A stretch of DNA of 64,000 nucleotides from an uncultured Lachnospiraceae bacterium (GTDB lineage: Bacteria; Bacillota; Clostridia; Lachnospirales; Lachnospiraceae). The position numbers and the translations under genes were made by a program. The notes beneath the pieces are model-generated. The model had not been told where the DNA came from. It did no database searches and was given only the letters and a program-made list of their open reading frames with translations. The number at the start of each line of letters is the position of its first letter. Within the stretch, counting starts at the first letter, position 1. The DNA is taken from assembly GCA_934320845.1 (NCBI GenBank), contig CAKRFU010000004.1, forward strand, positions 62,001 through 126,000. Direction: 5' to 3'. Positions 7,603 to 16,465 of this stretch are shown piece after piece.

Positions 7603-9876
7603 ATGATAAATATCCTTATATCCGTTATATGCATAGTGATTATAGGACTATTGTCCTGCATATACAAATGCAGAAAATCAGGTACAAAAGTAGCAGAATC
7701 AATATCAAGGTTATTATCTACGGCTCTTGTGACTGTTATCAGTTATCTGTTGTTTGGTTTTTCTGAAAACAATCTTGCTGCATATATTTTTGCAACAATG
7801 TATTGCTGTTCAATAGACTGGCTTTTAATTGGTCTTTTTGATTTTACGGGAATTTACACTGAATATTCTTTTTTAAATAAAAATATAAAGGGAATATTAT
7901 ATATTATTGCTATAATAGATAATATATTATTACTTTTAAATATCCCCTTCCACAATGCTTTTTTAGTTGAGAAAAAATGTCTTTTTCAAAGCGATTTTAA
8001 CAGTATATCTGACTTTGGGGTTATTTTTTATCTGCATTTAGGATTTTCATATATAATTGTTACGGCTATTATGACGGTGATGGTCAGAAAAATCATGACG
8101 GTTCCGAAGTTTTACAGAAAAAAGTACAGTATCGTTTTAAGTACGTTTGTGATTTTGATTTTATTAAATGCCATATTTGTAGGTACTGATTTATCATTTG
8201 ACATATCGATACCATTTTACATAATAGCGGCGGTATTTATAAGTTATTATGCGGTAAGCTTTATGCCTAAAGGACTTGTTGAAAAAACACTTTCGCTGGT
8301 AGTAGACGATATGAACAGCGGTATAATATGTTTTGATTTTCAAGGTAAATGTATTTATGCAAATGAACTGGCGAGAGATTTGTTTGAGACAGGTGATGAT
8401 ATAAAAATATTTGAAAAATATCTTCCTATATGGCTTGAACGCAGGCATATAGAAGGTGAGAGTGCTTCAACGTGGACTGAGGGGCATTTATATAAAGACG
8501 AAGAAATTTACATAAAAGCAGAATTTAAAAAGATTCTTGATGAAAGCAGTCGTCTTATAGGATATTATTTCTGTATGAGTGATAGAACAAATGAAATAGA
8601 AAAATACAGAAGTGCAGTTTATCGTGCAAATCATGATAATCTTACAGGAATTTATACAAGAGAAAAGTTTTTTGACAAGGTAAGTGAAATTATTCATATA
8701 AACCCTGAGATAAAACGACTGATAATATGTACCAGAATAAATAATTTCCAAATGATAAATGACCTGTTTGGAATTGAGATGGGTGACGAAGTCTTAAAAC
8801 AGCAGGCAGATATATTAAAAGAAAAAGTCGGGGAAGATTATGTATACGGACGTCTTATAGGAGACAGATTTGCAATATGTGTGCCAAAAGAATTATTTGA
8901 TATGGATAATTTTATCAAAAGGAATACTGAAATTGGTAAAAAATACCATAATAAACTGTTTGGAGTCTATATAAATATAGGTATATATGAAATAACAGAT
9001 ATAGATGAACCGGTTTCGGATATGTGTGATAAAGCATATATAGCTATTGATGGTATAAAAGAAAACAATGACTGCAATGTTGCTTATTTTGATGAGGCTA
9101 TTCTTGATGAAGTAAATTATGAAAAAGGACTGGTAAATGATTTTGAGGCAGCAATTGAGCAGGGACAGTTTAAAATAAAATTACAACCCCGTGTTTCAGG
9201 AGATGGTACAGTAAAAGGTGCTGAGGCACTTGTCAGATGGGAACACCCGAAAAAGGGAATGATTATGCCGGGGGATTTTATAGGGGTGTTTGAAAAGAGA
9301 GGATTGATATACCGTCTCGACGGATGGGTATGGGAGCAGGCTGTAATTCAGCTTAAAAAATGGAAAGAGAAGGGAAGAGAGGATTTATATCTGTCAATAA
9401 ATATTTCAGCAAAAGATTTCTTTTATCTTGATGTATATAAAATGTTAACCGGTTTCGTTAAGGAATATGATGTAAATCCTGCAAATCTTAGACTTGAGAT
9501 TACAGAGAATGTGCTTGTGACAGAAGTTGAAGGAAAATTAAATGTGTTATCATCACTCAGTAAATTCGGTTTTCAGATTGAAATGGACGATTTCGGAAGT
9601 GGTTATTCTTCTTTGAATATGTTAAAGAGTATGAATGTTGATAATGTAAAATTTGATATTAAATTTATTAAAGAAAATATACATGATGAAAAGAATGTTG
9701 CTGTTCTTGATGCTACGGCTCTTTTAACCAAAAATCTCGGAAAAGGGTTAATAATAGAAGGTGTGGAAACTAAGGAGGAAGTTGATACACTCATAAAACA
9801 TGGTTGTGGAATGTTTCAGGGATATTATTTTTCTAAACCGTTGTCAGTTGAAAAGTTTGAAGATAAGTTTTTGTAG
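7603..9876 (+). CDS. Membrane protein with degenerate GGDEF and intact EAL domain (c-di-GMP phosphodiesterase)
   Basis: A 757-residue protein. Residues 1-220 carry about seven membrane helices, followed by a PAS-like segment (MNSGIICFDFQGKCIYANELARDLF, about 236-262). The GGDEF domain starts at HDNLTGIYTREKFF (about 343), but its signature is IGDRF (about 417) instead of GGDEF, so it is probably not a cyclase and may sense GTP. The EAL domain (about 508-757) has every catalytic motif: EALVRW, NISAKD, EITEN, DDFGSGYSSL, KFDIKFI, EGVET and QGYYFSKPL. It should therefore hydrolyse c-di-GMP at the membrane. TTGGAGGG precedes the ATG. The hybrid kinase follows 43 bases downstream and may belong to the same operon. 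Confidence 0.92.
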   Translation: MINILISVICIVIIGLLSCIYKCRKSGTKVAESISRLLSTALVTVISYLLFGFSENNLAAYIFATMYCCSIDWLLIGLFDFTGIYTEYSFLNKNIKGILYIIAIIDNILLLLNIPFHNAFLVEKKCLFQSDFNSISDFGVIFYLHLGFSYIIVTAIMTVMVRKIMTVPKFYRKKYSIVLSTFVILILLNAIFVGTDLSFDISIPFYIIAAVFISYYAVSFMPKGLVEKTLSLVVDDMNSGIICFDFQGKCIYANELARDLFETGDDIKIFEKYLPIWLERRHIEGESASTWTEGHLYKDEEIYIKAEFKKILDESSRLIGYYFCMSDRTNEIEKYRSAVYRANHDNLTGIYTREKFFDKVSEIIHINPEIKRLIICTRINNFQMINDLFGIEMGDEVLKQQADILKEKVGEDYVYGRLIGDRFAICVPKELFDMDNFIKRNTEIGKKYHNKLFGVYINIGIYEITDIDEPVSDMCDKAYIAIDGIKENNDCNVAYFDEAILDEVNYEKGLVNDFEAAIEQGQFKIKLQPRVSGDGTVKGAEALVRWEHPKKGMIMPGDFIGVFEKRGLIYRLDGWVWEQAVIQLKKWKEKGREDLYLSINISAKDFFYLDVYKMLTGFVKEYDVNPANLRLEITENVLVTEVEGKLNVLSSLSKFGFQIEMDDFGSGYSSLNMLKSMNVDNVKFDIKFIKENIHDEKNVAVLDATALLTKNLGKGLIIEGVETKEEVDTLIKHGCGMFQGYYFSKPLSVEKFEDKFL

Positions 9877-9919
9877 GTTGTAAATTAGCAGATGTTTTTT
9901 TCAGATTTGGAGGATAAGA

Positions 9920-12118
9920 ATGATATTTAAATACGAATATGATATAGCTTCTGCTGTTATTTTGTTTATATTACTTGTATATAACTGTTGTATTCCGCAG
10001 GTAAAAAATCTTGTGACGAAATTGTTTAAGTTTTTTTTACTGATTGGTTTTATAAGCAGTTTTGCTGACTCAATATGCGGTGTTTTTATCTCGGTTTATT
10101 TTAGTGATAATTTATTTTTGAATTATTTGTGTATGTGGATTAATTTTGCTTCAACCCATTTGATTGCACCATTATACTTAATGTTTGTTATGGCATTGAC
10201 AAATCAATACGATAAAATACCGTATAGAGAGTATTTGTATTTTATTCCGGCGGTTGTTGCACAGATATTAATATTCTTTTCACCTGTAACAGGATGGGTA
10301 TATACTTACTCAGCAAAATATGGATATCACAGGGGGAAAATGCTGCCGCTATTGATTTGTATTTCATTATTTTATATGATTTACGGCTCAATTTTGATTT
10401 GGTTAAAAGGCAAGCATCTTGGTTTATATTACCAATTGACAGTGATGGTATTTTTTGTGATTTCTGTGCTGTTTTTAGGAATACAAATTTACAATAGTGA
10501 ATACGTGCTTTTGGATGCAGCTATGGGAATCAGTGCGTTTATAATGCAATTGACACTTTTAAATCCTAAGATGATACGTGATGCAAATGAAAAAGAAGTT
10601 GTTGCAAGAAAAGCTGCTGAGGCGGCAAGTGCGGCAAAATCGTCATTTCTTGCAAATATGTCGCATGAACTCAGGACACCATTAAATGCTATTTATGGGA
10701 TGACGGAACTTCTTGAAAAGAGTAAGCTTGACGATTTTCAGGAAGATTCGGTCGCTACAATAAGACAGGCGAGTGAGAAACTTATTTCGATAGTTGATGA
10801 TCTGCTCAATTATTCAAAAATAGATTCGGGAAATCTCGATATAGATGAAAAAGAGTATAAGTTTTCTGATTTGCTCGAAAGAGCCGAGACATATATGGCA
10901 AAGCAGCTTGACGGAAGAGATATAGATTTTGAAGTAAATGTCGGTGCGGGAATGCCTAGTAAATTGTATGGTGATTATGAGAAGGTATATACTATTCTGA
11001 AAAATATCTTAAGCAATGCTTCAAAATTTACTGAAAAAGGAAAGATAATACTTGATATTTCATTTAATATTTTTACTGAAAATAATATGAAGCTGATATT
11101 TAAAGTCAAGGATACCGGTATAGGTATTAAGCCGACTGATATGAAAAAGCTGTTTAAAAGATTTAGTCAGGTTGATGATAAGACTAACAGAAAAATACAG
11201 GGAACAGGAATCGGTCTGGCATTATCAAAACAGCTTGCTAATCTTATGAACGGAGATATAGAAGCACATAGTGAGTATGGTTTTGGAAGCCGCTTTGAGA
11301 TAAGCGTAATACAGAAATATTTAGAGCTTGAAAAGCTTCCGTCTGAACGTGAAGTAGTCAATTATAAGGTTTATCTCTATACAGAGGAATATGATTTAAA
11401 ATGGCATATAAGTAAAATCTTTTCAAGACTGGGCATTTCAGTAATATTTGTGCACAATATAAAACAGTTGGAAAAAATTCCGCTAAAAAAGATAAATAAT
11501 ATGAAAACAATATTATTGTATTCATATGAAAAAAGTAAGAAGGAAGTTGAGACGTTAAATCTTCCTTTTAGAACTATTGCGATTGCTGAGCATAAAACGG
11601 TCATTCCGAAAGATGAACAGAATCATGTTCTGGTAAAGCCGATAGATATTATTAAAATCAGAAGAATTGTATTTGACCGGATGTATGATATTGTCTTTAA
11701 GGAAAGACTGGCAAAAGGGCAGAGCAATGAATTTGATTTAAGTAACACACATATTGCCCTTGTTGATGATAACAAGGTGAATTTAAGAATTGAAGCGGCA
11801 CTGTTAAAGGATTTTAATGTCAAGATTGAAGCTTTTACAAGCGGAAGTGCAATTTTGAAAGCATATAACCTCGGCAGAAGGTACGATATAATTTTTATGG
11901 ATCATATGATGCCTGAAATAGATGGTATAGAAACCACAAAAAGGATAAGAAATCTGCCGGGAAATATTGGAAAATCAGTTAAGATAATCGCACTTACTGC
12001 AAATGTTATTCAGGGAGTCGAAAATGAATATATTGCAGCAGGAATGGATGACTGGCTGTTTAAGCCGGTTAAGCAGGAGCAGTTAAAGGGAATGATTTTA
12101 AAACATTTAAGAATGTAA
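9920..12118 (+). CDS. Membrane-bound hybrid sensor histidine kinase
   Basis: A 732-residue hybrid kinase. About seven membrane helices occupy residues 1-215, similar in arrangement to the preceding GGDEF/EAL protein. The HisKA dimerisation helix contains SFLANMSHELRTPLNAI with the phosphoacceptor His at about 249. The ATPase domain has the N box (NILSNASKFTEKG), G1 DTGIGI (about 398) and G2 GTGIGLALSKQLAN (about 428). A poorly conserved segment (about 470-595) could be a degenerate receiver. The C-terminal receiver (about 612-730) has the acidic pair VDDN, phosphoacceptor Asp in IIFMDHMMPEIDG (about 659) and Lys in FKPVK. No separate DNA-binding response regulator is nearby, so its output is unclear; the neighbouring c-di-GMP enzyme is a candidate partner. 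Confidence 0.93.
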   Translation: MIFKYEYDIASAVILFILLVYNCCIPQVKNLVTKLFKFFLLIGFISSFADSICGVFISVYFSDNLFLNYLCMWINFASTHLIAPLYLMFVMALTNQYDKIPYREYLYFIPAVVAQILIFFSPVTGWVYTYSAKYGYHRGKMLPLLICISLFYMIYGSILIWLKGKHLGLYYQLTVMVFFVISVLFLGIQIYNSEYVLLDAAMGISAFIMQLTLLNPKMIRDANEKEVVARKAAEAASAAKSSFLANMSHELRTPLNAIYGMTELLEKSKLDDFQEDSVATIRQASEKLISIVDDLLNYSKIDSGNLDIDEKEYKFSDLLERAETYMAKQLDGRDIDFEVNVGAGMPSKLYGDYEKVYTILKNILSNASKFTEKGKIILDISFNIFTENNMKLIFKVKDTGIGIKPTDMKKLFKRFSQVDDKTNRKIQGTGIGLALSKQLANLMNGDIEAHSEYGFGSRFEISVIQKYLELEKLPSEREVVNYKVYLYTEEYDLKWHISKIFSRLGISVIFVHNIKQLEKIPLKKINNMKTILLYSYEKSKKEVETLNLPFRTIAIAEHKTVIPKDEQNHVLVKPIDIIKIRRIVFDRMYDIVFKERLAKGQSNEFDLSNTHIALVDDNKVNLRIEAALLKDFNVKIEAFTSGSAILKAYNLGRRYDIIFMDHMMPEIDGIETTKRIRNLPGNIGKSVKIIALTANVIQGVENEYIAAGMDDWLFKPVKQEQLKGMILKHLRM

Positions 12119-12161
12119 ATATTGGATACTTATAATAATTATGAAAGGACATAGCATCATA

Positions 12162-13958
12162 ATGAAAACAGTAAAAGAGAAATTGCAGTTACTTAGGACA
12201 AAAATGAAAGAAAATAATATCAGTGCATATATTGTCTGCACACAGGATTTTCACGGTTCAGAATATGTTGGAGACTACTTTAAGGAGAGAGAATATTTAT
12301 CCGGGTTTACCGGTTCTGCCGGAACTATAGTTGTTTTAGAAAAAGAGGCTGCGTTGTGGACAGATGGCAGATATTTCTTGCAGGCTGAAAAAGAACTTGA
12401 AGGCTCTGATATTGCCCTCATGAGAATGTTTCAGCCGGGGGTTCCGGAAATTGATGATTATTTGTTTGATAAATTGTCAGACGACTGCCGTGTAGCGTTT
12501 GACGGAAGAACTGTCAGTATAGCATTTGCAGAAAAACTTAATAAAAAACTTAGTTTAAAAAACATTTCATTTGTTTATGATGCAGATTATATAAATGATT
12601 TTTGGGAGGACAGACCTGAACTTTCTAAGAAGCCTGTATGGAAACTTTCAGAAAAATATGCCGGCGTTGATTCTTTTAAAAAAATGCAGATGTTAAGGAA
12701 AAAAATGACAGATAATGATACAGATGTATTTGTATTATCAGCTTTGGACGAGATAGCGTGGTTATTAAATCTGAGAGGGGACGATGTCTTATGTAATCCG
12801 GTATTTTTAGCGTACATGATAATATATAATGAGTCGGCAGTTTTATATGTGAATGACCAGATTTTTGACGAAGACATAAAAGAATATATATCTTCACTCA
12901 AAATAGAGATAAGACCATATATGTCCTTTTATAGTGATTTAAAATTTATTAAAGATGGCAGTCGTGTTTTAATTGATTCAAAAAATTCAAATTATCTTAT
13001 AAAAATGAATTTGCCGGACAAAGTTAAAATAACAGATAAACAAAGTCCTGTTATTCTGATGAAGGCGATAAAGAATAAAACAGAATATGAAAATGAGAGA
13101 AAAGCACATATTAAAGATGGAATAGCTGTAACAAAATTTATGTATTGGCTTCAAAAAAATGTAGGGAAAATACGGATTACAGAAATTAGTGCTGCAAAAA
13201 AACTTGAAGATTTGAGAAATGAACAGGAAGGATACTTAGGCCCTAGTTTTACGCCTATTATGGCCTATCGCGAGCATGGAGCTATTGTTCATTACTCTGC
13301 AACAGAGGAGAGTGACATATTGTTACAGCCGGAAAGTTTTTTGCTCTCTGATACAGGTGGTCATTACTATGACGGTTCGACTGATATAACAAGAACCTTT
13401 CCGCTTGGCAGACTAACTGATGAGGAAAAGAAAGCCTATACGATTGTACTTACTGCGCATTTGCGGCTTAAAAATACAAAATTCCCATACGGAGTGACGG
13501 GGACACAGCTTGATTGTGTGGCAAGACAACCATTATGGCAGTACGGAATGGATTACAATCATGGGACAGGTCATGGCGTAGGTTATATTTTAAATGTACA
13601 TGAGTCGCCAAATGGAATAAGCTGGCAGATGAGAAATAAAAAAAATATGTATGCCGTATTTGAGGAGGGCATGATAACTTCAAATGAGCCGGGATTTTAC
13701 TGCACAGGCAAATTCGGAATAAGACATGAAAATCTTATTCTGTGCTTAAAGGGTGATAAAAATGAAAACGGTCAGTTTATGTATTTTGAAAATTTGACTA
13801 TGGTTCCATTTGACTGGGATGCAATTGACAAAAAATATATGACTGACAGGGATGTTAAACTTTTAAATGAGTATCACAGTGAAGTATACAAAAATATATC
13901 ACCGTATCTTGATGAAGATGAAAAAACGTGGCTTAGAAAAAAAACTATGCCTCGTTGA
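12162..13958 (+). CDS. pepP: Xaa-Pro aminopeptidase (M24B)
   Basis: A 598-residue cytoplasmic metallopeptidase that removes an N-terminal residue preceding proline. The start at 12162 follows AAAGGA at 12144-12149; an ATG at 12141 has no site. The enzyme is the long three-domain type: two creatinase-like N-terminal domains (YVGDYFKEREYLSGFTGSAGT; LNLRGDDVLCNPVFLAY), then the pita-bread catalytic domain with metal ligands in DTGGHYYDGSTDITRTF, NHGTGHGVGYILNVHE, EPGFY and RHENL, and a short C-terminal extension. Length matches the roughly 600-residue bacterial and eukaryotic APP1 group. The gene name is a family-level assignment. Confidence 0.92.
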   Translation: MKTVKEKLQLLRTKMKENNISAYIVCTQDFHGSEYVGDYFKEREYLSGFTGSAGTIVVLEKEAALWTDGRYFLQAEKELEGSDIALMRMFQPGVPEIDDYLFDKLSDDCRVAFDGRTVSIAFAEKLNKKLSLKNISFVYDADYINDFWEDRPELSKKPVWKLSEKYAGVDSFKKMQMLRKKMTDNDTDVFVLSALDEIAWLLNLRGDDVLCNPVFLAYMIIYNESAVLYVNDQIFDEDIKEYISSLKIEIRPYMSFYSDLKFIKDGSRVLIDSKNSNYLIKMNLPDKVKITDKQSPVILMKAIKNKTEYENERKAHIKDGIAVTKFMYWLQKNVGKIRITEISAAKKLEDLRNEQEGYLGPSFTPIMAYREHGAIVHYSATEESDILLQPESFLLSDTGGHYYDGSTDITRTFPLGRLTDEEKKAYTIVLTAHLRLKNTKFPYGVTGTQLDCVARQPLWQYGMDYNHGTGHGVGYILNVHESPNGISWQMRNKKNMYAVFEEGMITSNEPGFYCTGKFGIRHENLILCLKGDKNENGQFMYFENLTMVPFDWDAIDKKYMTDRDVKLLNEYHSEVYKNISPYLDEDEKTWLRKKTMPR

Positions 13959-14024
13959 CAATAAATATTAAAGCAGTTATAGATATGATGAGTACAGGAA
14001 ACTGTACAGAAAATGAGGAGCACT

Positions 14025-14450
14025 ATGGTTAATGAAGAAAAAGTTAGGATAATGACAGCAATAGCTCATGAAGAAAAAGAACATGGGAGTGAACTTATAA
14101 ATGATGCTTTTTTTTATAAAAATGATTATGTAAAGATGCATATATTGTCGGTAATATGGAATTATACAATTGGCTATTTCCTTATATTGATATTGATTGC
14201 AGTATATAATATGGACTATTTATTACTTAACTTTGTGAAAATAAATTATTTATATGTTGGAATGGCATTATTGTTTTCATATTTGTTAATAATTATAGTG
14301 AGTGTTCTTATTTCCAAAATTTATTATCAGGAAAAATATGATAAAGAGCAGGAGATATTGCAAAAATATCATAAGTATGTGCTTGAATTGAAAAAATTTT
14401 ATTCAGAGGATGGGAAGGAGACAGAAAATGTCGATATTACTGGAAATTAG
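14025..14450 (+). CDS. Small two-helix membrane protein, unknown
   Basis: A 141-residue protein that I do not recognise. The ATG at 14025 is preferred because GAGGAG (14016-14020 region) precedes it. A charged N-terminus (about 1-45) is followed by two membrane helices (about 48-70 and 82-105) and a Lys/Glu-rich C-terminus with coiled-coil character (YYQEKYDKEQEILQKYHKYVLELKK). Its 3' end overlaps the start of the next membrane-protein gene by 23 bases, indicating translational coupling. It heads a cluster leading to cdaA and cdaR, so a link with c-di-AMP signalling or envelope homeostasis is possible but only by position. Confidence 0.7.
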   Translation: MVNEEKVRIMTAIAHEEKEHGSELINDAFFYKNDYVKMHILSVIWNYTIGYFLILILIAVYNMDYLLLNFVKINYLYVGMALLFSYLLIIIVSVLISKIYYQEKYDKEQEILQKYHKYVLELKKFYSEDGKETENVDITGN

Positions 14451-15519
14451 AGAACATATTCAAAAATTATATCACAAATATGCACCCGGTTTTAATGTCC
14501 TTTTTAGATTTTTGGCAGCATATATTACCTTTTTTGCAACGAACAAAGTGATAGGATTTAATCCTTATTTAAATCATGCATATACTGCAGGAATTTTGGC
14601 TGCCGTTTCAGTAGTGTTTCCGGCACAGATATTACTCTTTTTTGAAGTAGTGTTTATTGTTCTGCATATTTTGTATGTATCACGTTATTTAGCGTTTATA
14701 ACAGCGGTGATTTTTGCAATACTATATTTTATATATGTGCGTTTTATTCCGAAAGACGGGTATGTAATATTGTCCATGCCTGTGCTGTCTTCGTTTGGAG
14801 TGCCGTATGTGGTTCCGGTACTTTTAGGTGTTATGGAAACACCGTTAGCAATAATTCCGGAAGCAATAGGGGTGGTGATATATTTCTTTTTGCAAAACGT
14901 CATTACTGTTGTAAGTACATCTACAGAGGATACCATAAATTTGTATTATCTTGTTATGCAGCAGACATTTATGGATAAAGAACTTTATATTACATTGATA
15001 GTATTTTCGATAGTTACAATTGTAGTATATTTTATAAGAAACGCAAAAATTGATTATTCATTTGAAATTGCCATTGTCAGTGGTGGATTTGTAAATATGA
15101 TATTATTGCTGATAATGAATTTCTTTATGGATATAAATATGAGCATGATAAAATTTTTCAGCTCTGTGATTATATCAATAATAATAGTATGGATTATCCA
15201 GTTCTTCAGACTGTCATTAAATTACAGCGGTGTAGAAAATCTTCAGTTTGAGGATGATGAATATTATTATTATGTGAGAGCAGTTCCTAAAAACAGCATT
15301 GCAAAAGCTGACAAGAATATAAAAAGATATAATGCACACACTTTTATAAAACATCACAGTGAAGATAAGCAGCAGGATGATGAAATACTGAATGATAAGA
15401 GTGCAGAAGATATGTTACAAAACAATCAAAATCAGAAGGATGATTTCGACCATAACTTTGATTTTACGGTTTCACTTGATGATGATGATTTAAATGATAT
15501 TGAAAAAAAAGAAAAATAG
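14428..15519 (+). CDS. Polytopic membrane protein upstream of cdaA, unknown
   Basis: A 363-residue protein beginning at the ATG at 14428, after GGAAGGAG, within the end of the preceding gene. About nine membrane helices fill residues 20-275, with a Pro-containing segment (MPVLSSFGVPYVVPVLLGVMETPLAII). The C-terminal 90 residues are cytoplasmic and highly charged, with an acidic cluster (FEDDEYYYY; SLDDDDLNDIEKKEK). I do not recognise a characterised family. The cdaA start lies 56 bases downstream on the same strand, so the gene is probably part of a four-gene operon ending with cdaR. Confidence 0.7.
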   Translation: MSILLEIREHIQKLYHKYAPGFNVLFRFLAAYITFFATNKVIGFNPYLNHAYTAGILAAVSVVFPAQILLFFEVVFIVLHILYVSRYLAFITAVIFAILYFIYVRFIPKDGYVILSMPVLSSFGVPYVVPVLLGVMETPLAIIPEAIGVVIYFFLQNVITVVSTSTEDTINLYYLVMQQTFMDKELYITLIVFSIVTIVVYFIRNAKIDYSFEIAIVSGGFVNMILLLIMNFFMDINMSMIKFFSSVIISIIIVWIIQFFRLSLNYSGVENLQFEDDEYYYYVRAVPKNSIAKADKNIKRYNAHTFIKHHSEDKQQDDEILNDKSAEDMLQNNQNQKDDFDHNFDFTVSLDDDDLNDIEKKEK

Positions 15520-15575
15520 ATATAAAATATATTTAGTATAAGAAAAATAAGAGATAGAGACAATATGGAGGAATA

Positions 15576-16451
15576 ATGGAGGCTGTAATATCATTATTTA
15601 AAGAATATTTTTATGTATTATCTTTTCCTAAAATAGGATTGACCGATATACTTGAAATTTTTATAATAGCATTTACGATTTATCATGTCAGTTTATGGGT
15701 GAAAAAGACAAGAGCGTGGGCTTTAGTTAAGGGAATTTTAATATTATTTTTATGTTATATAGTTGCATATTTGTTAAATATGAGTGTTATTTTGTGGATA
15801 TTTAATAAGACAATAGCAATTGGAATTACTGCTTTGATAATTGTCTTTCAGCCTGAACTCAGAAAAGCTCTCGAAGAGCTTGGAAAGAAAAATATCGTGC
15901 GTTCAATAATACCTTTTGATGAACAAAAAGATAAAAATAAACGCTTTTCAGACCGCTCGATTAATGAGATAATCAGAGCCTCTGTTGAGATGGCAAAAGT
16001 CAAGACAGGTGCACTTATTATATTAGAGCAGGATATTGTTCTGTCAGAGTATGAGAGAACCGGAATTACTCTGGATTCAATCATAAGTTCGCAGCTTCTT
16101 ATAAATATATTTGAACATAATACTCCGCTTCATGACGGTGCAGTCATAATAAGGGGGGACAGGATTGTAGCAGCAACCTGTTATCTTCCTCTCTCGGACA
16201 ACCTCGGCTTGTCAAAAGAACTCGGAACGAGACATAGGGCAGGTGTCGGTATCAGTGAGGTAAGTGACAGTCTTACAATAATCGTATCAGAAGAGACGGG
16301 TAAGATTTCCATAGCCATAGGCGGTAAACTCCTGAGAAATGTTGACGGGGATCTTTTAAGGAAAAAGATTTCCGAAATTCAGGGAAATCCTGATGAGACA
16401 AAAAAAAGATTTAAAATCAACTTTCATTCAAAGAAAGCTAAGCAAAATTAG
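15576..16451 (+). CDS. cdaA: Diadenylate cyclase CdaA
   Basis: A 291-residue membrane-bound enzyme that condenses two ATP into cyclic di-AMP. Three N-terminal helices (about 20-95) are followed by the DAC (DisA_N) domain (about 100-265). The catalytic signatures are both present: HDGAVIIRGD (DGA near 187) and GTRHRAGVG (RHR near 219). The SEETGKISIAIGG segment near 245 is also typical. GGAGG precedes the ATG. cdaR follows 14 bases later, the conserved cdaA-cdaR pairing of Firmicutes; glmM, often third in this operon, is not present here. Confidence 0.96.
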   Translation: MEAVISLFKEYFYVLSFPKIGLTDILEIFIIAFTIYHVSLWVKKTRAWALVKGILILFLCYIVAYLLNMSVILWIFNKTIAIGITALIIVFQPELRKALEELGKKNIVRSIIPFDEQKDKNKRFSDRSINEIIRASVEMAKVKTGALIILEQDIVLSEYERTGITLDSIISSQLLINIFEHNTPLHDGAVIIRGDRIVAATCYLPLSDNLGLSKELGTRHRAGVGISEVSDSLTIIVSEETGKISIAIGGKLLRNVDGDLLRKKISEIQGNPDETKKRFKINFHSKKAKQN

Positions 16452-16465
16452 GATGGGAGGGTATT

